Assembly: GCF_023155275.1 (NCBI RefSeq)
Contig: NZ_JALMUV010000031.1
Location: 1 to 64,000, forward strand
Direction: 5' to 3'
DNA length: 64,000 nucleotides
Source: Streptomyces rhizoryzae
GTDB taxonomy: Bacteria > Actinomycetota > Actinomycetes > Streptomycetales > Streptomycetaceae
The position numbers were made by a program, and so were the translations under genes. How positions within the stretch are numbered: position 1 is the stretch's first letter; each line of letters opens with the position of its first letter. Below the pieces are notes generated by a model. It made no database searches, was not told where the DNA came from, and saw only the letters and a program-made list of their open reading frames with translations. Of this stretch, positions 40,587-54,508 are shown piece after piece.

Positions 40587-41873
40587 ATGCGCAAGATCCT
40601 GATCCGCGGTGCGCAGGTGCTCGGCGGCGCGCCGCAGGACGTACTGATCGACGGCGAGGTCATCGAGGCGGTGGGCAGCGGGCTGTCCGCCGAGGGCGCC
40701 GAGGTCGTCGAGGCGGCGGGCCAGGTCCTGCTGCCGGGCCTGGTCGACCTGCACACCCATCTGCGCGAGCCCGGCCGGGAGGACTCCGAGACCGTCCTGA
40801 CCGGCACCCGGGCCGCCGCGAGCGGCGGCTACACCGCGGTGTTCGCCATGGCCAACACCTTCCCGGTCGCCGACACCGCCGGCGTGGTCGAGCAGGTCTA
40901 CCGGCTGGGCAAGGAGTCCGGCTACTGCGACGTCCAGCCGATCGGCGCCGTCACCGTCGGCCTCCAGGGCCGCAAGCTCGCCGAGCTGGGTGCGATGCAC
41001 GAGTCTGCCGCGGGCGTGACCGTCTTCTCCGACGACGGCAAGTGCGTGGACGACGCGGTCATCATGCGGCGGGCGCTGGAGTACGTGAAGGCGTTCGGCG
41101 GCGTGATCGCCCAGCACGCCCAGGAGCCGCGGCTGACCGAGGGCGCCCAGATGAACGAGGGCATCGTCTCCGCGGAGCTGGGGCTCGGCGGCTGGCCGGC
41201 CGTCGCCGAGGAGTCGATCATCGCCCGGGACGTCCTGCTCGCCGAGCACGTCGGCTCCCGGGTCCACATCTGCCACCTCTCCACCGCCGGCAGCGTCGAG
41301 ATCGTCCGCTGGGCCAAGTCCCGCGGCATCGCCGTGACCGCCGAGGTCACCCCGCACCACCTGCTGCTCACCGACGAGCTGGTGCGCACCTACAACCCGG
41401 TCTTCAAGGTCAACCCGCCGCTGCGCACCGAGCGCGACGTGCTGGCGCTGCGCGAGGCCCTGGCCGACGGCACGATCGACATCGTCGCCACCGACCACGC
41501 CCCGCACCCGCACGAGGACAAGGACTGCGAGTGGGCCGCGGCCGCGATGGGCATGGTGGGCCTGGAGACCGCGCTCTCGGTCGTCCAGCACACCATGGTC
41601 GAGACCGGACTGCTGGACTGGGCCGGCGTCGCCGACCGGATGTCCTTCACCCCGGCGCGGATCGGCGGGCTGGCCGGCCACGGCCGCCCCGTCTCAGCCG
41701 GTGAGCCCGCCAATCTCACGCTGGTCGATTCCGCTTACCGTGGAGAGGTGGACCCCGCGGGCTTCGCCTCCCGCAGCCGCAACACCCCCTACGAGGGCCG
41801 CGAGCTGCCGGGACGCGTCACCCACACCTTCCTGCGGGGCCGCGCAACGGTCGTCGACGGGAAGCTGGCGTGA
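40587..41873 (+). CDS. pyrC: dihydroorotase
   Basis: Amidohydrolase that closes carbamoyl-aspartate to dihydroorotate. Metal motif DLHTHLREPGREDSE, GGYTAVFAMANT, further His in HICHLSTAGS and VTPHHLLLTD, and Asp in ATDHAPHPHEDK. 428 residues, class I (type III-like) form. The stop overlaps the next gene by four bases. Confidence 0.95.
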   Translation: MRKILIRGAQVLGGAPQDVLIDGEVIEAVGSGLSAEGAEVVEAAGQVLLPGLVDLHTHLREPGREDSETVLTGTRAAASGGYTAVFAMANTFPVADTAGVVEQVYRLGKESGYCDVQPIGAVTVGLQGRKLAELGAMHESAAGVTVFSDDGKCVDDAVIMRRALEYVKAFGGVIAQHAQEPRLTEGAQMNEGIVSAELGLGGWPAVAEESIIARDVLLAEHVGSRVHICHLSTAGSVEIVRWAKSRGIAVTAEVTPHHLLLTDELVRTYNPVFKVNPPLRTERDVLALREALADGTIDIVATDHAPHPHEDKDCEWAAAAMGMVGLETALSVVQHTMVETGLLDWAGVADRMSFTPARIGGLAGHGRPVSAGEPANLTLVDSAYRGEVDPAGFASRSRNTPYEGRELPGRVTHTFLRGRATVVDGKLA

Positions 41874-42463
41874 CTCCTCACCTGTTCCATCTGGCCGCGG
41901 CCCCGCACTCCGCCCCGGTCACCGACTGGGCCGGGCGGATCGCCTGGGTCGTCGGACTGCTGATCTTCGTCGTCTTCGTCTACTGGCTGATGCGCCAGGG
42001 CTGGAAGTGGCGCGGCACCCTCCAGGGCGACCTGCCCGAGCTGCCGGCCGTTCCGGACGGCGCGGCCGGCGCGGACGGGGCCCGGCTGACCCTCAGCGGC
42101 CGCTACCACGGCTCGACCACGGCCGGGCAGTGGCTCGACCGGATCGTCGCCCACGGCCTGGGCACCCGCAGCCGCGCCGAACTGACCCTGACCGAGCAGG
42201 GCCTGGCCGTCGTCCGGCCCGGCGCCGCGGACTTCTTCGTCCCGGCCGCCGCGCTGCGCGGCGCCCGCCTGGAGGCGGGCATCGCCGGCAAGGTCCTCCC
42301 CGAGGGCGGCCTGCTGGTCGTCACCTGGGAGCACGGCGGGAAACTGATCGACTCCGGCTTCCGGTCCGACCGGGCCGGCGAGCACCCGGCCTGGGTCGAG
42401 GCCCTCGGCCGGAGCACCCACGACCACACCACCGAGCACACCGAAACGGAAGGCGCACGATGA
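41870..42463 (+). CDS. single-pass membrane protein with PH-like domain, in the pyr operon
   Basis: A 197-residue protein: one helix (IAWVVGLLIFVVFVYWLM, about 24-41), a linker, then a beta-rich domain (RLTLSGRYHGSTTAGQWLDRI..., LTLTEQGLAVVRPGAADFFVPAAALRGARLE) resembling bacterial PH-like domains, and a His/Thr/Glu-rich tail. It has conserved linkage with pyrC and carA through four-base overlaps on both sides, yet no catalytic residues for pyrimidine synthesis are seen. It may have a membrane-tethering or regulatory role; function is unknown. Confidence 0.8.
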   Translation: MTPHLFHLAAAPHSAPVTDWAGRIAWVVGLLIFVVFVYWLMRQGWKWRGTLQGDLPELPAVPDGAAGADGARLTLSGRYHGSTTAGQWLDRIVAHGLGTRSRAELTLTEQGLAVVRPGAADFFVPAAALRGARLEAGIAGKVLPEGGLLVVTWEHGGKLIDSGFRSDRAGEHPAWVEALGRSTHDHTTEHTETEGAR

Positions 42464-43594
42464 CGACCTCCACCCAGGGGACCGCCAAAATCCCCGCCGT
42501 CCTCGTCCTGGAGGACGGCCGCACCTTCCGCGGCCGTGCCTACGGGGCCGTGGGGGAGACCTTCGGCGAAGCGGTGTTCTCCACCGGCATGACCGGCTAC
42601 CAGGAGACGCTGACCGACCCCTCGTACCACCGCCAGGTCGTCGTCATGACCGCCCCGCACGTCGGGAACACCGGCGTCAACGACGAGGACCCCGAGTCGC
42701 AGCGGATCTGGGTCTCCGGCTACGTCGTCCGCGACCCCGCCCGGGTCCCGTCCAACTGGCGCTCCCGCCGCTCCCTCGACGAGGAGCTGCGCCGCCAGGG
42801 CGTCGTCGGCATCTGCGGTATCGACACCCGCGCGCTCACCCGCCACCTGCGCGAGCGCGGTGCGATGCGGGTCGGCATCTTCTCCGGCAACGCGCTGCCC
42901 GACGAGGGCACCATGCTCGCCGAGGTGCGCCAGCAGCCCGAGATGCAGGGCGCCGACCTCTCCGCGGAGGTCGCCACCAAGGAGGCGTACGTCGTCCCCG
43001 CCCTCGGGGAGAAGAAGTTCACCGTCGCCGCGGTCGACCTCGGCATCAAGGGCATGACCCCGCACCGGATGGCCGAGCGCGGCATCGAGGTGCACGTGCT
43101 GCCGGCCACCGCCACCGCCGAGGACGTCTACGCGGTCGCCCCCGACGGCGTGTTCTTCTCCAACGGGCCCGGCGACCCGGCCACCGCCGACCACGCCGTC
43201 GGCGTGATGCGCGAGGTGCTCTCCCGCAGGACCCCGCTGTTCGGCATCTGCTTCGGCAACCAGATCCTGGGCCGCGCGCTGGGCTTCGGCACGTACAAGC
43301 TCAAGTACGGCCACCGCGGCATCAACCAGCCGGTGCAGGACCGCACCACCGGCAAGGTCGAGGTCACAGCGCACAACCACGGCTTCGCCGTGGACGCGCC
43401 GCTCGACCGGATTTCCGACACCCCGTTCGGCCGTGCCGAGGTCACCCACGTCTGCCTCAATGACAACGTGGTGGAGGGGCTCCAGCTCCTGGACCAGCCG
43501 GCTTTCAGCGTCCAGTACCACCCCGAGGCGGCCGCCGGCCCGCACGACGCCGCGTACCTCTTCGACCGCTTCGTATCCCTGATGGAGGGCGAGC

Positions 43595-43602
<8 letters not shown>
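42460..43602 (+). CDS. carA: carbamoyl phosphate synthase small (glutaminase) subunit
   Basis: Supplies ammonia from glutamine to CarB. N-terminal domain (AVLVLEDGRTFRGRAYGAVGETFGEAVF, GMTGYQETLTDPSY) and C-terminal class I amidotransferase with nucleophile Cys in LFGICFGNQ and His-Glu in QYHPEAAAGP. 380 residues, ATG 42460. Its stop overlaps the carB start. Confidence 0.96.
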
Positions 43603-46906
<3,304 letters not shown>

Positions 46907-46914
46907 GGGCCCAG

Positions 46915-46942
46915 GAGGGGGACACCACGCGGTGTCCCCCTC
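46915..46942 (+). terminator. hairpin between carB and pyrD
   Basis: A perfect 12-bp stem GAGGGGGACACC / GGTGTCCCCCTC with a 4-nt loop ACGC, followed by TTC. It may lower expression of pyrD-pyrF relative to carAB. Confidence 0.6.
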
Positions 46943-46986
46943 TTCATGAGCCCCTCCACCGACTCCCGCGAAGGCCCGCCACCACC

Positions 46987-48092
<1,106 letters not shown>

Positions 48093-48096
<4 letters not shown>

Positions 48097-48929
48097 CCTT
48101 GGACCCCTTCGGCGCCCGCCTGCGCCGCGCCATGGACGCGCGTGGTCCGCTCTGCGTCGGCATCGACCCGCACGCCTCGCTGCTGGCCGACTGGGGCCTG
48201 AACGACGACGTCGCGGGCCTGGCGCGGTTCACCCGCACCGTCGTGGAGGCGCTCGGCGAGCAGGTCGCGGTGTTCAAGCCGCAGGCGGCGTTCTTCGAGC
48301 GGTTCGGCTCGCGCGGCGTCGCCGTCCTGGAGACCGCCGTCGAGGAGGCCCGGGAGCGCGGCGCGCTGATCCTCATGGACGCCAAGCGCGGCGACATCGG
48401 TTCCACGATGAGCGCCTACGCCGAGGCGTTCCTGCGCCCGGAGTCGCCGCTGTTCGCGGACGCCCTGACCGTCTCCCCGTACCTCGGCTACGGCTCGCTC
48501 AGGCCCGCCGTGGAGCTGGCGCGGAAGAACGGCGCCGGGCTGTTCGTGCTCGGCCTGACCTCCAACCCGGAGGGCGCCGAGGTCCAGCGGGCGGTGCGCG
48601 CGGACGGCCGCACGGTCGCCGCGACCGTGCTCGGCCACCTCGCCGCCGAGAACGCCGGCGCGCGGCCGCTGGGCTCCTTCGGCGCGGTCGTCGGCGCCAC
48701 CCTCGGCGACCTCTCCGCTTTCGACCTGGCGATCAACGGCCCGCTGCTGGCCCCCGGCATCGGGGCGCAGGGCGCCACCCCCGCGGACCTGCCCACGGTC
48801 TTCGGAGCGGCGGTCCGCAACGTGGTCCCGAGCGTCAGCCGGGGGGTGCTCCGGCACGGTCCGGACGCCGGCGCACTGCGTGCCGCGGCCGCCCGCTGCG
48901 CCGACGAAGTGCGCGCGGCCCTCGCATAA
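48093..48929 (+). CDS. pyrF: orotidine 5'-phosphate decarboxylase, type 2
   Basis: Final step to UMP. Type 2 (mycobacterial-like) form of 278 residues: GPLCVGIDPHASLLADWGL, FKPQAAFFERFG, the catalytic LILMDAKRGDIGSTMSAYAEA and TVSPYLGYGSL. GTG 48093 overlaps the pyrD stop. It ends the operon at a U-tract terminator. Confidence 0.95.
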
Positions 48930-48951
48930 CGCGGTCATTTGGTCCCGAAAT

Positions 48952-48983
48952 GTCCTGGTCAGCTGAGTCTGACCAGGACTTTT
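48952..48983 (+). terminator. classical rho-independent terminator of the pyr operon
   Basis: An 11-bp perfect stem GTCCTGGTCAG / CTGACCAGGAC, 6-nt loop, then TTTT. The U-tract is unusual for this GC-rich genome. Confidence 0.85.
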
Positions 48984-48995
48984 CGTCTGTTCTCG

Positions 48996-49024
48996 CTGAC
49001 TCCGGCGCCATCGGCCGCTAGTCT
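48996..49024 (+). promoter_or_regulatory. promoter of mihF
   Basis: CTGACT (48996-49001), 17-bp spacer, TAGTCT (49019-49024). The predicted leader is about 100 nt. Confidence 0.45.
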
Positions 49025-49134
49025 CCGACGAGAGCACTGCACGTAAGCGCGTTGCTCGTTGCTCCGCTGTGGCGGGGCGACTAGGTTCCACACCGGTCCG
49101 TATCCGACAGTTCGACATCCGAGGTGACGTAGGC

Positions 49135-49458
49135 GTGGCTCTTCCGCCCCTTACCCCTGAACAGCGCGCTGCCGCGCTCGAAAAGGCCGCCGCGGCTCGC
49201 CGGGAGCGCGCCGAGGTCAAGAATCGGCTCAAGCACTCCGGTGCCTCCCTCCACGAGGTCATCCAGCAGGGCCAGAAGAACGACGTCATCGGCAAGATGA
49301 AGGTCTCGGCGCTGCTGGAGTCCCTGCCCGGCGTCGGCAAGGTCCGCGCGAAGCAGATCATGGAGCGGCTGGGGATCTCCGAGAGCCGCCGGGTCCGCGG
49401 TCTCGGTACCAACCAGATCGCCTCCCTCGAGCGCGAGTTCGGCAGCACCGGTTCCTGA
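49135..49458 (+). CDS. mihF: actinobacterial integration host factor (mIHF/sIHF)
   Basis: Essential nucleoid-associated protein unrelated to E. coli IHF. 107 residues: VALPPLTPEQRAAALEKAAAARRERAEVKNRLK at the start and the helix-two-turn-helix DNA-binding part KMKVSALLESLPGVGKVRAKQIMERLGISESRRVRGLG. GTG 49135 gives the length known for S. coelicolor sIHF. gmk follows. Confidence 0.95.
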   Translation: MALPPLTPEQRAAALEKAAAARRERAEVKNRLKHSGASLHEVIQQGQKNDVIGKMKVSALLESLPGVGKVRAKQIMERLGISESRRVRGLGTNQIASLEREFGSTGS

Positions 49459-49462
49459 GTTT

Positions 49463-49477
49463 CCCGGCACTGCCGGG
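49463..49477 (+). terminator. short hairpin between mihF and gmk
   Basis: CCCGG(CACTG)CCGGG directly after the mihF stop. It is compact, and termination is probably weak. Confidence 0.3.
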
Positions 49478-49496
49478 TAGCTGGAATAATCGCTGC

Positions 49497-50117
49497 ATGA
49501 GTTCTGCAGTCTCCCGGGGGACGACCCCCGTACCCCCGGCCAGACAACCGCGCCTGACCGTGCTCTCCGGCCCTTCGGGGGTCGGCAAGAGCACGGTCGT
49601 CGCGCATCTGCGCAAGGTCCACCCCGAAATCTGGCTCTCGGTTTCGGCCACCACCCGCAAACCGCGCCCCGGGGAGCGCCACGGCGTCCAGTACTTCTTC
49701 GTCGAGGACGAGGAGTTCGACAAGCTCATCGCCAACGGCGAGCTGCTGGAGTGGGCCGAGTTCGCGGGCAATCGGTACGGCACCCCCCGCCGGGCGGTGC
49801 TGGACCGGCTGGCGGCCGGCGAGCCGGTCCTGCTGGAGATCGACCTCCAGGGCGCCCGCCAGGTCCGCGAGTCCATGCCGGACGCCAACCTCGTCTTCCT
49901 GGCCCCGCCGAGCTGGGAGGAGCTGGTCCGCCGGCTCACCGGCCGGGGCACGGAGGCCCCCGAGGTCATCGAGCGGCGCCTGGACGCCGCCCGGGTGGAG
50001 CTGGCGGCGGAGAAGGAGTTCGACGTGACGCTTGTCAACACCTCCGTCGAGGACGTCAGCCGTGAGCTGCTAGCCTTGATGCTGCGCCGCCCTGAGGACC
50101 GGACCACCGGCGACTGA
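49497..50117 (+). CDS. gmk: guanylate kinase
   Basis: Phosphorylates GMP to GDP. P-loop LSGPSGVGKSTVVAHL, GMP-binding SVSATTRKPRPGERHGVQYFFV and EWAEFAGNRYGTP, and LLEIDLQGARQV. 206 residues with a short Pro-rich N-terminal extension. A gmk-rpoZ-coaBC-metK-priA order is typical of actinobacteria. Confidence 0.96.
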   Translation: MSSAVSRGTTPVPPARQPRLTVLSGPSGVGKSTVVAHLRKVHPEIWLSVSATTRKPRPGERHGVQYFFVEDEEFDKLIANGELLEWAEFAGNRYGTPRRAVLDRLAAGEPVLLEIDLQGARQVRESMPDANLVFLAPPSWEELVRRLTGRGTEAPEVIERRLDAARVELAAEKEFDVTLVNTSVEDVSRELLALMLRRPEDRTTGD

Positions 50118-50196
50118 CCCGGTCCCGCCGCCGGCGCCACGGATTTCAGCGCCCGCGGCGCTGCCACCTGCTGCATCCCCTTTCGGAAGGTAGAGA

Positions 50197-50472
50197 GTGT
50201 CCTCTTCCATCACCGCACCCGAGGGCATCATCAACCCGCCCATTGATGAGCTTCTCGAGGCCACCGACTCCAAGTACAGCCTCGTGATCTACGCCGCCAA
50301 GCGCGCGCGCCAGATCAACGCGTACTACTCCCAGCTCGGCGAGGGCCTGCTGGAGTACGTCGGCCCGCTGGTCGACACCCACGTCCACGAGAAGCCGCTG
50401 TCGATCGCGCTGCGCGAGATCAACGCGGGTCTGCTGACCTCGGAGTCCATCGAGGGTCCGGTCGGCCAGTAA
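50197..50472 (+). CDS. rpoZ: RNA polymerase omega subunit
   Basis: Helps assemble RNA polymerase around beta-prime. 91 residues: NPPIDELLEATDSKYSLVIYAAKRARQINAYYSQL, the omega signature. GTG 50197 with GGAAGG upstream (50184-50189). It is 79 bp after gmk. Confidence 0.95.
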   Translation: MSSSITAPEGIINPPIDELLEATDSKYSLVIYAAKRARQINAYYSQLGEGLLEYVGPLVDTHVHEKPLSIALREINAGLLTSESIEGPVGQ

Positions 50473-50489
50473 GCGGCCCGGCTTTCTCA

Positions 50490-50549
50490 CCAAGGGCCCG
50501 GCAGGGCCACCTCCCAGCGATCGGCTGGGGGCACCTGCCGGGCCCTTGG
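50490..50549 (+). terminator. nested-palindrome terminator after rpoZ
   Basis: The outer arms CCAAGGGCCCGGCAGG (50490-50505) and their perfect complement (50534-50549) enclose a second palindrome CCCAGC...GCTGGG (50513-50529). The inner CCTCCCAGC..GCTGGGGGCACC block resembles a dispersed Streptomyces intergenic repeat. Confidence 0.65.
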
Positions 50550-50564
50550 CGTGCCGGCAGGGCA

Positions 50565-50570
50565 TAGGTT
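50565..50570 (+). promoter_or_regulatory. -10 box of coaBC
   Basis: TAGGTT, 7 bp before an in-frame ATG at 50578. The transcript would start at about that ATG. Confidence 0.4.
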
Positions 50571-50613
50571 GAGGGACATGCGTTCGGAACTGGCCGCGGG
50601 GAGCGGGGAGACG

Positions 50614-51843
50614 ATGGAGAAGCGGGAGCGGCCCAGGGTCGTCCTGGGGGTCAGCGGCGGGATCGCCGCCTACAAGGCGTGCGAGCTGCTGCGCCGGTTC
50701 ACGGAGTCCGGCCACGACGTCCGGGTCGTGCCGACCGCCTCGGCGCTGCACTTCGTCGGCGCGGCCACCTGGTCGGCGCTGTCCGGCCACCCGGCCTCCA
50801 CCGAGGTCTGGGAGACCGTCCACGAGGTCCCGCACGTCCGCATCGGCCAGGCCGCCGACCTGGTCGTGGTCGCCCCGGCCACCGCCGACATGCTGGCCAA
50901 GGCCGCCCACGGCCTCGCCGACGACCTGCTGACCAACACCCTGCTCACGGCCCGCTGCCCGGTGGTCTTCGCGCCCGCGATGCACACCGAGATGTGGGAG
51001 AACGCGGCCACCCAGGAGAACGTCGCCACCCTGCGGCGCCGCGGCGCGCTGGTCATCGACCCGGCGGTGGGCCGGCTGACCGGCGCCGACACCGGCAAGG
51101 GCCGCTTCCCCGACCCCGCCGAGATCTTCGACCTCTGCCGCCAGGTGCTGGCCCGTGGCGCCCGGGGCCTGCCGCAGGACCTGGCCGGCCGCCACGTGGT
51201 GGTCAGCGCGGGCGGCACCCGGGAGCCGCTGGACCCCGTGCGCTATCTGGGCAACCGCTCCTCCGGCCGGCAGGGCTACGCGCTGGCCCGCACCGCCGCG
51301 GCCCGCGGCGCCCGGGTCACCCTGGTCGCCGGCAACACCGAGCTGCCCGACCCGGCCGGTGTGGACGTGGTCCGGGTGGGGACCGCCCGGCAGCTGCGCG
51401 AGGCGATGCTGAAGGCCGCGGCGGACGCCGACGCGGTGGTGATGGCCGCTGCGGTCGCCGACTTCCGGCCCGCCGTCTACGCCCCGGGGAAGATCAAGAA
51501 GCAGGAGGGGCAGGAGCCGGAACCGGTCGCTCTGGTGCGGAATCCGGACATCCTTGCGGAACTTTCGGCCGACCGGGCCCGACCGGGCCAGCTGGTCGTC
51601 GGCTTCGCCGCGGAGACCGACGACGTCCTGGCCAACGGACGCGCCAAGCTCGCCCGCAAGGGCTGCGATCTCCTCGTCGTCAACGAGGTCGGCGAGCACA
51701 AGACCTTCGGATCGGCCGAGAACGAAGCCGTGATTCTGGCCACGGACGGCACCGAGACCCCCGTCCCGTACGGTCCGAAGGAGGCCCTCGCCGACACCGT
51801 GTGGGACCTGGTCGTGCCCCGTCTGGCGCAGCCGCGCGGCTGA
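50614..51843 (+). CDS. coaBC: bifunctional phosphopantothenoylcysteine decarboxylase / phosphopantothenate-cysteine ligase
   Basis: Two steps of coenzyme A synthesis. The N-terminal flavoprotein CoaC (VVLGVSGGIAAYKACELLRR, VVAPATADMLAKAAHGLADDL, PAMHTEMWENAATQENV) is followed by CoaB from about residue 190 (VVVSAGGTREPLDPVRYLGNRSSGRQGYALA, AAAVADFRPA, KIKKQ). ATG 50614 starts MEKRERPRVVLGV, close to the family N-terminus. An in-frame ATG at 50578, right after the -10 box, would give a leaderless form with 12 more residues, so the start is uncertain. Confidence 0.93.
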   Translation: MEKRERPRVVLGVSGGIAAYKACELLRRFTESGHDVRVVPTASALHFVGAATWSALSGHPASTEVWETVHEVPHVRIGQAADLVVVAPATADMLAKAAHGLADDLLTNTLLTARCPVVFAPAMHTEMWENAATQENVATLRRRGALVIDPAVGRLTGADTGKGRFPDPAEIFDLCRQVLARGARGLPQDLAGRHVVVSAGGTREPLDPVRYLGNRSSGRQGYALARTAAARGARVTLVAGNTELPDPAGVDVVRVGTARQLREAMLKAAADADAVVMAAAVADFRPAVYAPGKIKKQEGQEPEPVALVRNPDILAELSADRARPGQLVVGFAAETDDVLANGRAKLARKGCDLLVVNEVGEHKTFGSAENEAVILATDGTETPVPYGPKEALADTVWDLVVPRLAQPRG

Positions 51844-51947
51844 GCGCCGACGCCCGCGCGGGCGCGCGGAACGGGCCCGTCCGCCCCTGGGCGGGCCCCG
51901 GAAAATCGGCGTGCCCTCTTGACCGGGCCGTTTCCCGAGGTGATCGT

Positions 51948-51965
51948 CACTACCGTACGGCAGTG
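51948..51965. promoter_or_regulatory. 18-bp palindrome in the coaBC-metK gap
   Basis: CACTACCGTACGGCAGTG, with one mismatched pair, about 150 bp before the metK start. The 271-bp gap holds no gene. Confidence 0.35.
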
Positions 51966-52028
51966 GTGTCCCAGGTCACGGGGGTTCCGGAAATCGAGAC
52001 TGCGTGCCCGGGCGCCACATTCGACCGA

Positions 52029-52067
52029 TAAACTGGCAGTGGTCCGGCCGAGCGCAGCTCTCGGCCG
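52029..52067 (+). promoter_or_regulatory. candidate metK -10 box and leader hairpin
   Basis: TAAACT (52029-52034) may be the -10 box. An 8-bp hairpin CGGCCGAG / CTCGGCCG (52045-52067) follows close to the predicted transcript start. No SAM riboswitch fold is recognised. Confidence 0.3.
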
Positions 52068-52114
52068 TTCCGCTAAATGATCAGCCAGCAGCCGCTGCAA
52101 CCCCAGGGAGCGAT

Positions 52115-53323
<1,209 letters not shown>

Positions 53324-53344
53324 GGCACGCACCCGCACCACCTC

Positions 53345-53384
53345 CCGAAGGCCCCGGCCCGCTTCGGCGGGCCGGGGCCTTCGG
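53345..53384. terminator. terminator of metK with TTCG tetraloop
   Basis: A perfect 18-bp stem (53345-53362 with 53367-53384) capped by TTCG, the exceptionally stable UUCG tetraloop. It also faces the convergent island gene. Confidence 0.8.
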
Positions 53385-53397
53385 CATGGCCTCAGTG

Positions 53398-54471
53398 TTA
53401 GGTGCCCGTCCCGGCGTCCGGTGTGGGGTCGTCGGCAGTCGGAGCGGCCGGGACGAAGCGGCGCCGGATCTCCTCGGCGGCGCTGCGGTATCCGTCGGTC
53501 TCCAGGATGTTCGCGAAACGGCGGGCGATGGCCGATGTACCGGGCTCCGTGACCCCGGCGGCGTGCATCAGACCGTTCAGGTAGTCGCCCACGGGGGCCC
53601 CGTTGAGCGGGTGCGCGCCCGAGGGCCGGGGGATGAACGGAGCCGACGGCTCGTCCTCGTCCGACGGTGTCGGGGTGGTGTCCGGCTCTCGCTCCACGTA
53701 AGCGCGGAACGGTTCGGGCACCTCGCGGTTGTTGGCCGCTGCAGACAACTGGGCGAGCACCCCGATCCGGTCGACGGTCTCCTCGATGTGGTCATTGTTC
53801 TTGGCGAGCCACCAGACCACTGCGCGGCCCGGATCCTTCAGGACATCCTCACCGAGGTAGCTGCGGCGGTCGAGTTCGTACTTCCGCTCGTGCTTCCACA
53901 GGTCTTCGTCCTTGCGGACCTTGGAGAGCTTGTCCAGGCGTTCTTGATCACGAGGGGAGAGCGACAGGGTGACATCTGCGGCCATGGCCGCCACTCGCCC
54001 ACTCGCGTCGTGGCGCATGGTGCCGAGTGCTCCGTTGAGTTGATGCTGCACGAGGGAGCTGCGGTGCGGCTGCTCCAGAGCGGTGATCGCCCGGGCGCGT
54101 TCCAGGACAGCGTCCACGGCGAGCCCGCCAGGGTTGACGTGCGGGGCATCGTCCGCCGGGTCCAGAATGTCCCAGCGCACCGTGGCGGAGAAGAGGAAGT
54201 CGTAGTCGGCGACTGCACTGGGTAACGCCACATCGGTCACCCGCTGCTCCTGACGGGACACCCGGGGGAGGGGAAGAAGCTCTTCCGGTGGCAAGTATGG
54301 GCCGGCTTTCGGTGCCAGTGCCCGTGCGGTCAGCAGTGCCGTACCTGCCAGCAGTACGGCCGCCACGGGCCAGACCCACATCGGCCACGCGGCGACGAGT
54401 CCGACGATGACGAGAATCAAAGCACCGATGAGGGCAAGAAGCGCGGTCACGGTCTTGTGGCCGGAGCTCAT
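53398..54471 (-). CDS. two-helix membrane protein, possibly SPFH/band-7-like
   Basis: A 357-residue protein. Residues about 8-52 form two membrane helices (VTALLALIGALILVIVGLVAAW and VWPVAAVLLAGTALLTARAL). The middle has strands (DYDFLFSATVRWDI) then helical charged regions (VDAVLERARAITALEQ; LSPRDQERLDKLSKVRKDEDLWKHERKYELDRRSYLGEDVLKD), reminiscent of an SPFH/band-7 domain with its coiled coil; this is tentative. The C-terminus is Pro/Asp-rich. The ATG at 54471 has AGGAGAG upstream, 37 bp after the NTPase gene. As last gene of the TIR island it may place the system at the membrane. Confidence 0.65.
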   Translation of the reverse strand: MSSGHKTVTALLALIGALILVIVGLVAAWPMWVWPVAAVLLAGTALLTARALAPKAGPYLPPEELLPLPRVSRQEQRVTDVALPSAVADYDFLFSATVRWDILDPADDAPHVNPGGLAVDAVLERARAITALEQPHRSSLVQHQLNGALGTMRHDASGRVAAMAADVTLSLSPRDQERLDKLSKVRKDEDLWKHERKYELDRRSYLGEDVLKDPGRAVVWWLAKNNDHIEETVDRIGVLAQLSAAANNREVPEPFRAYVEREPDTTPTPSDEDEPSAPFIPRPSGAHPLNGAPVGDYLNGLMHAAGVTEPGTSAIARRFANILETDGYRSAAEEIRRRFVPAAPTADDPTPDAGTGT

Positions 54472-54508
54472 GTGTGGTCTCTCCTGAGTACGGGATTACC
54501 GGGCGGCA

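Noticed and set aside
51844..52114. SAM riboswitch upstream of metK
   Set aside because: Only a single short hairpin is seen; none of the SAM-I, SAM-II or SAM-IV core patterns could be recognised.
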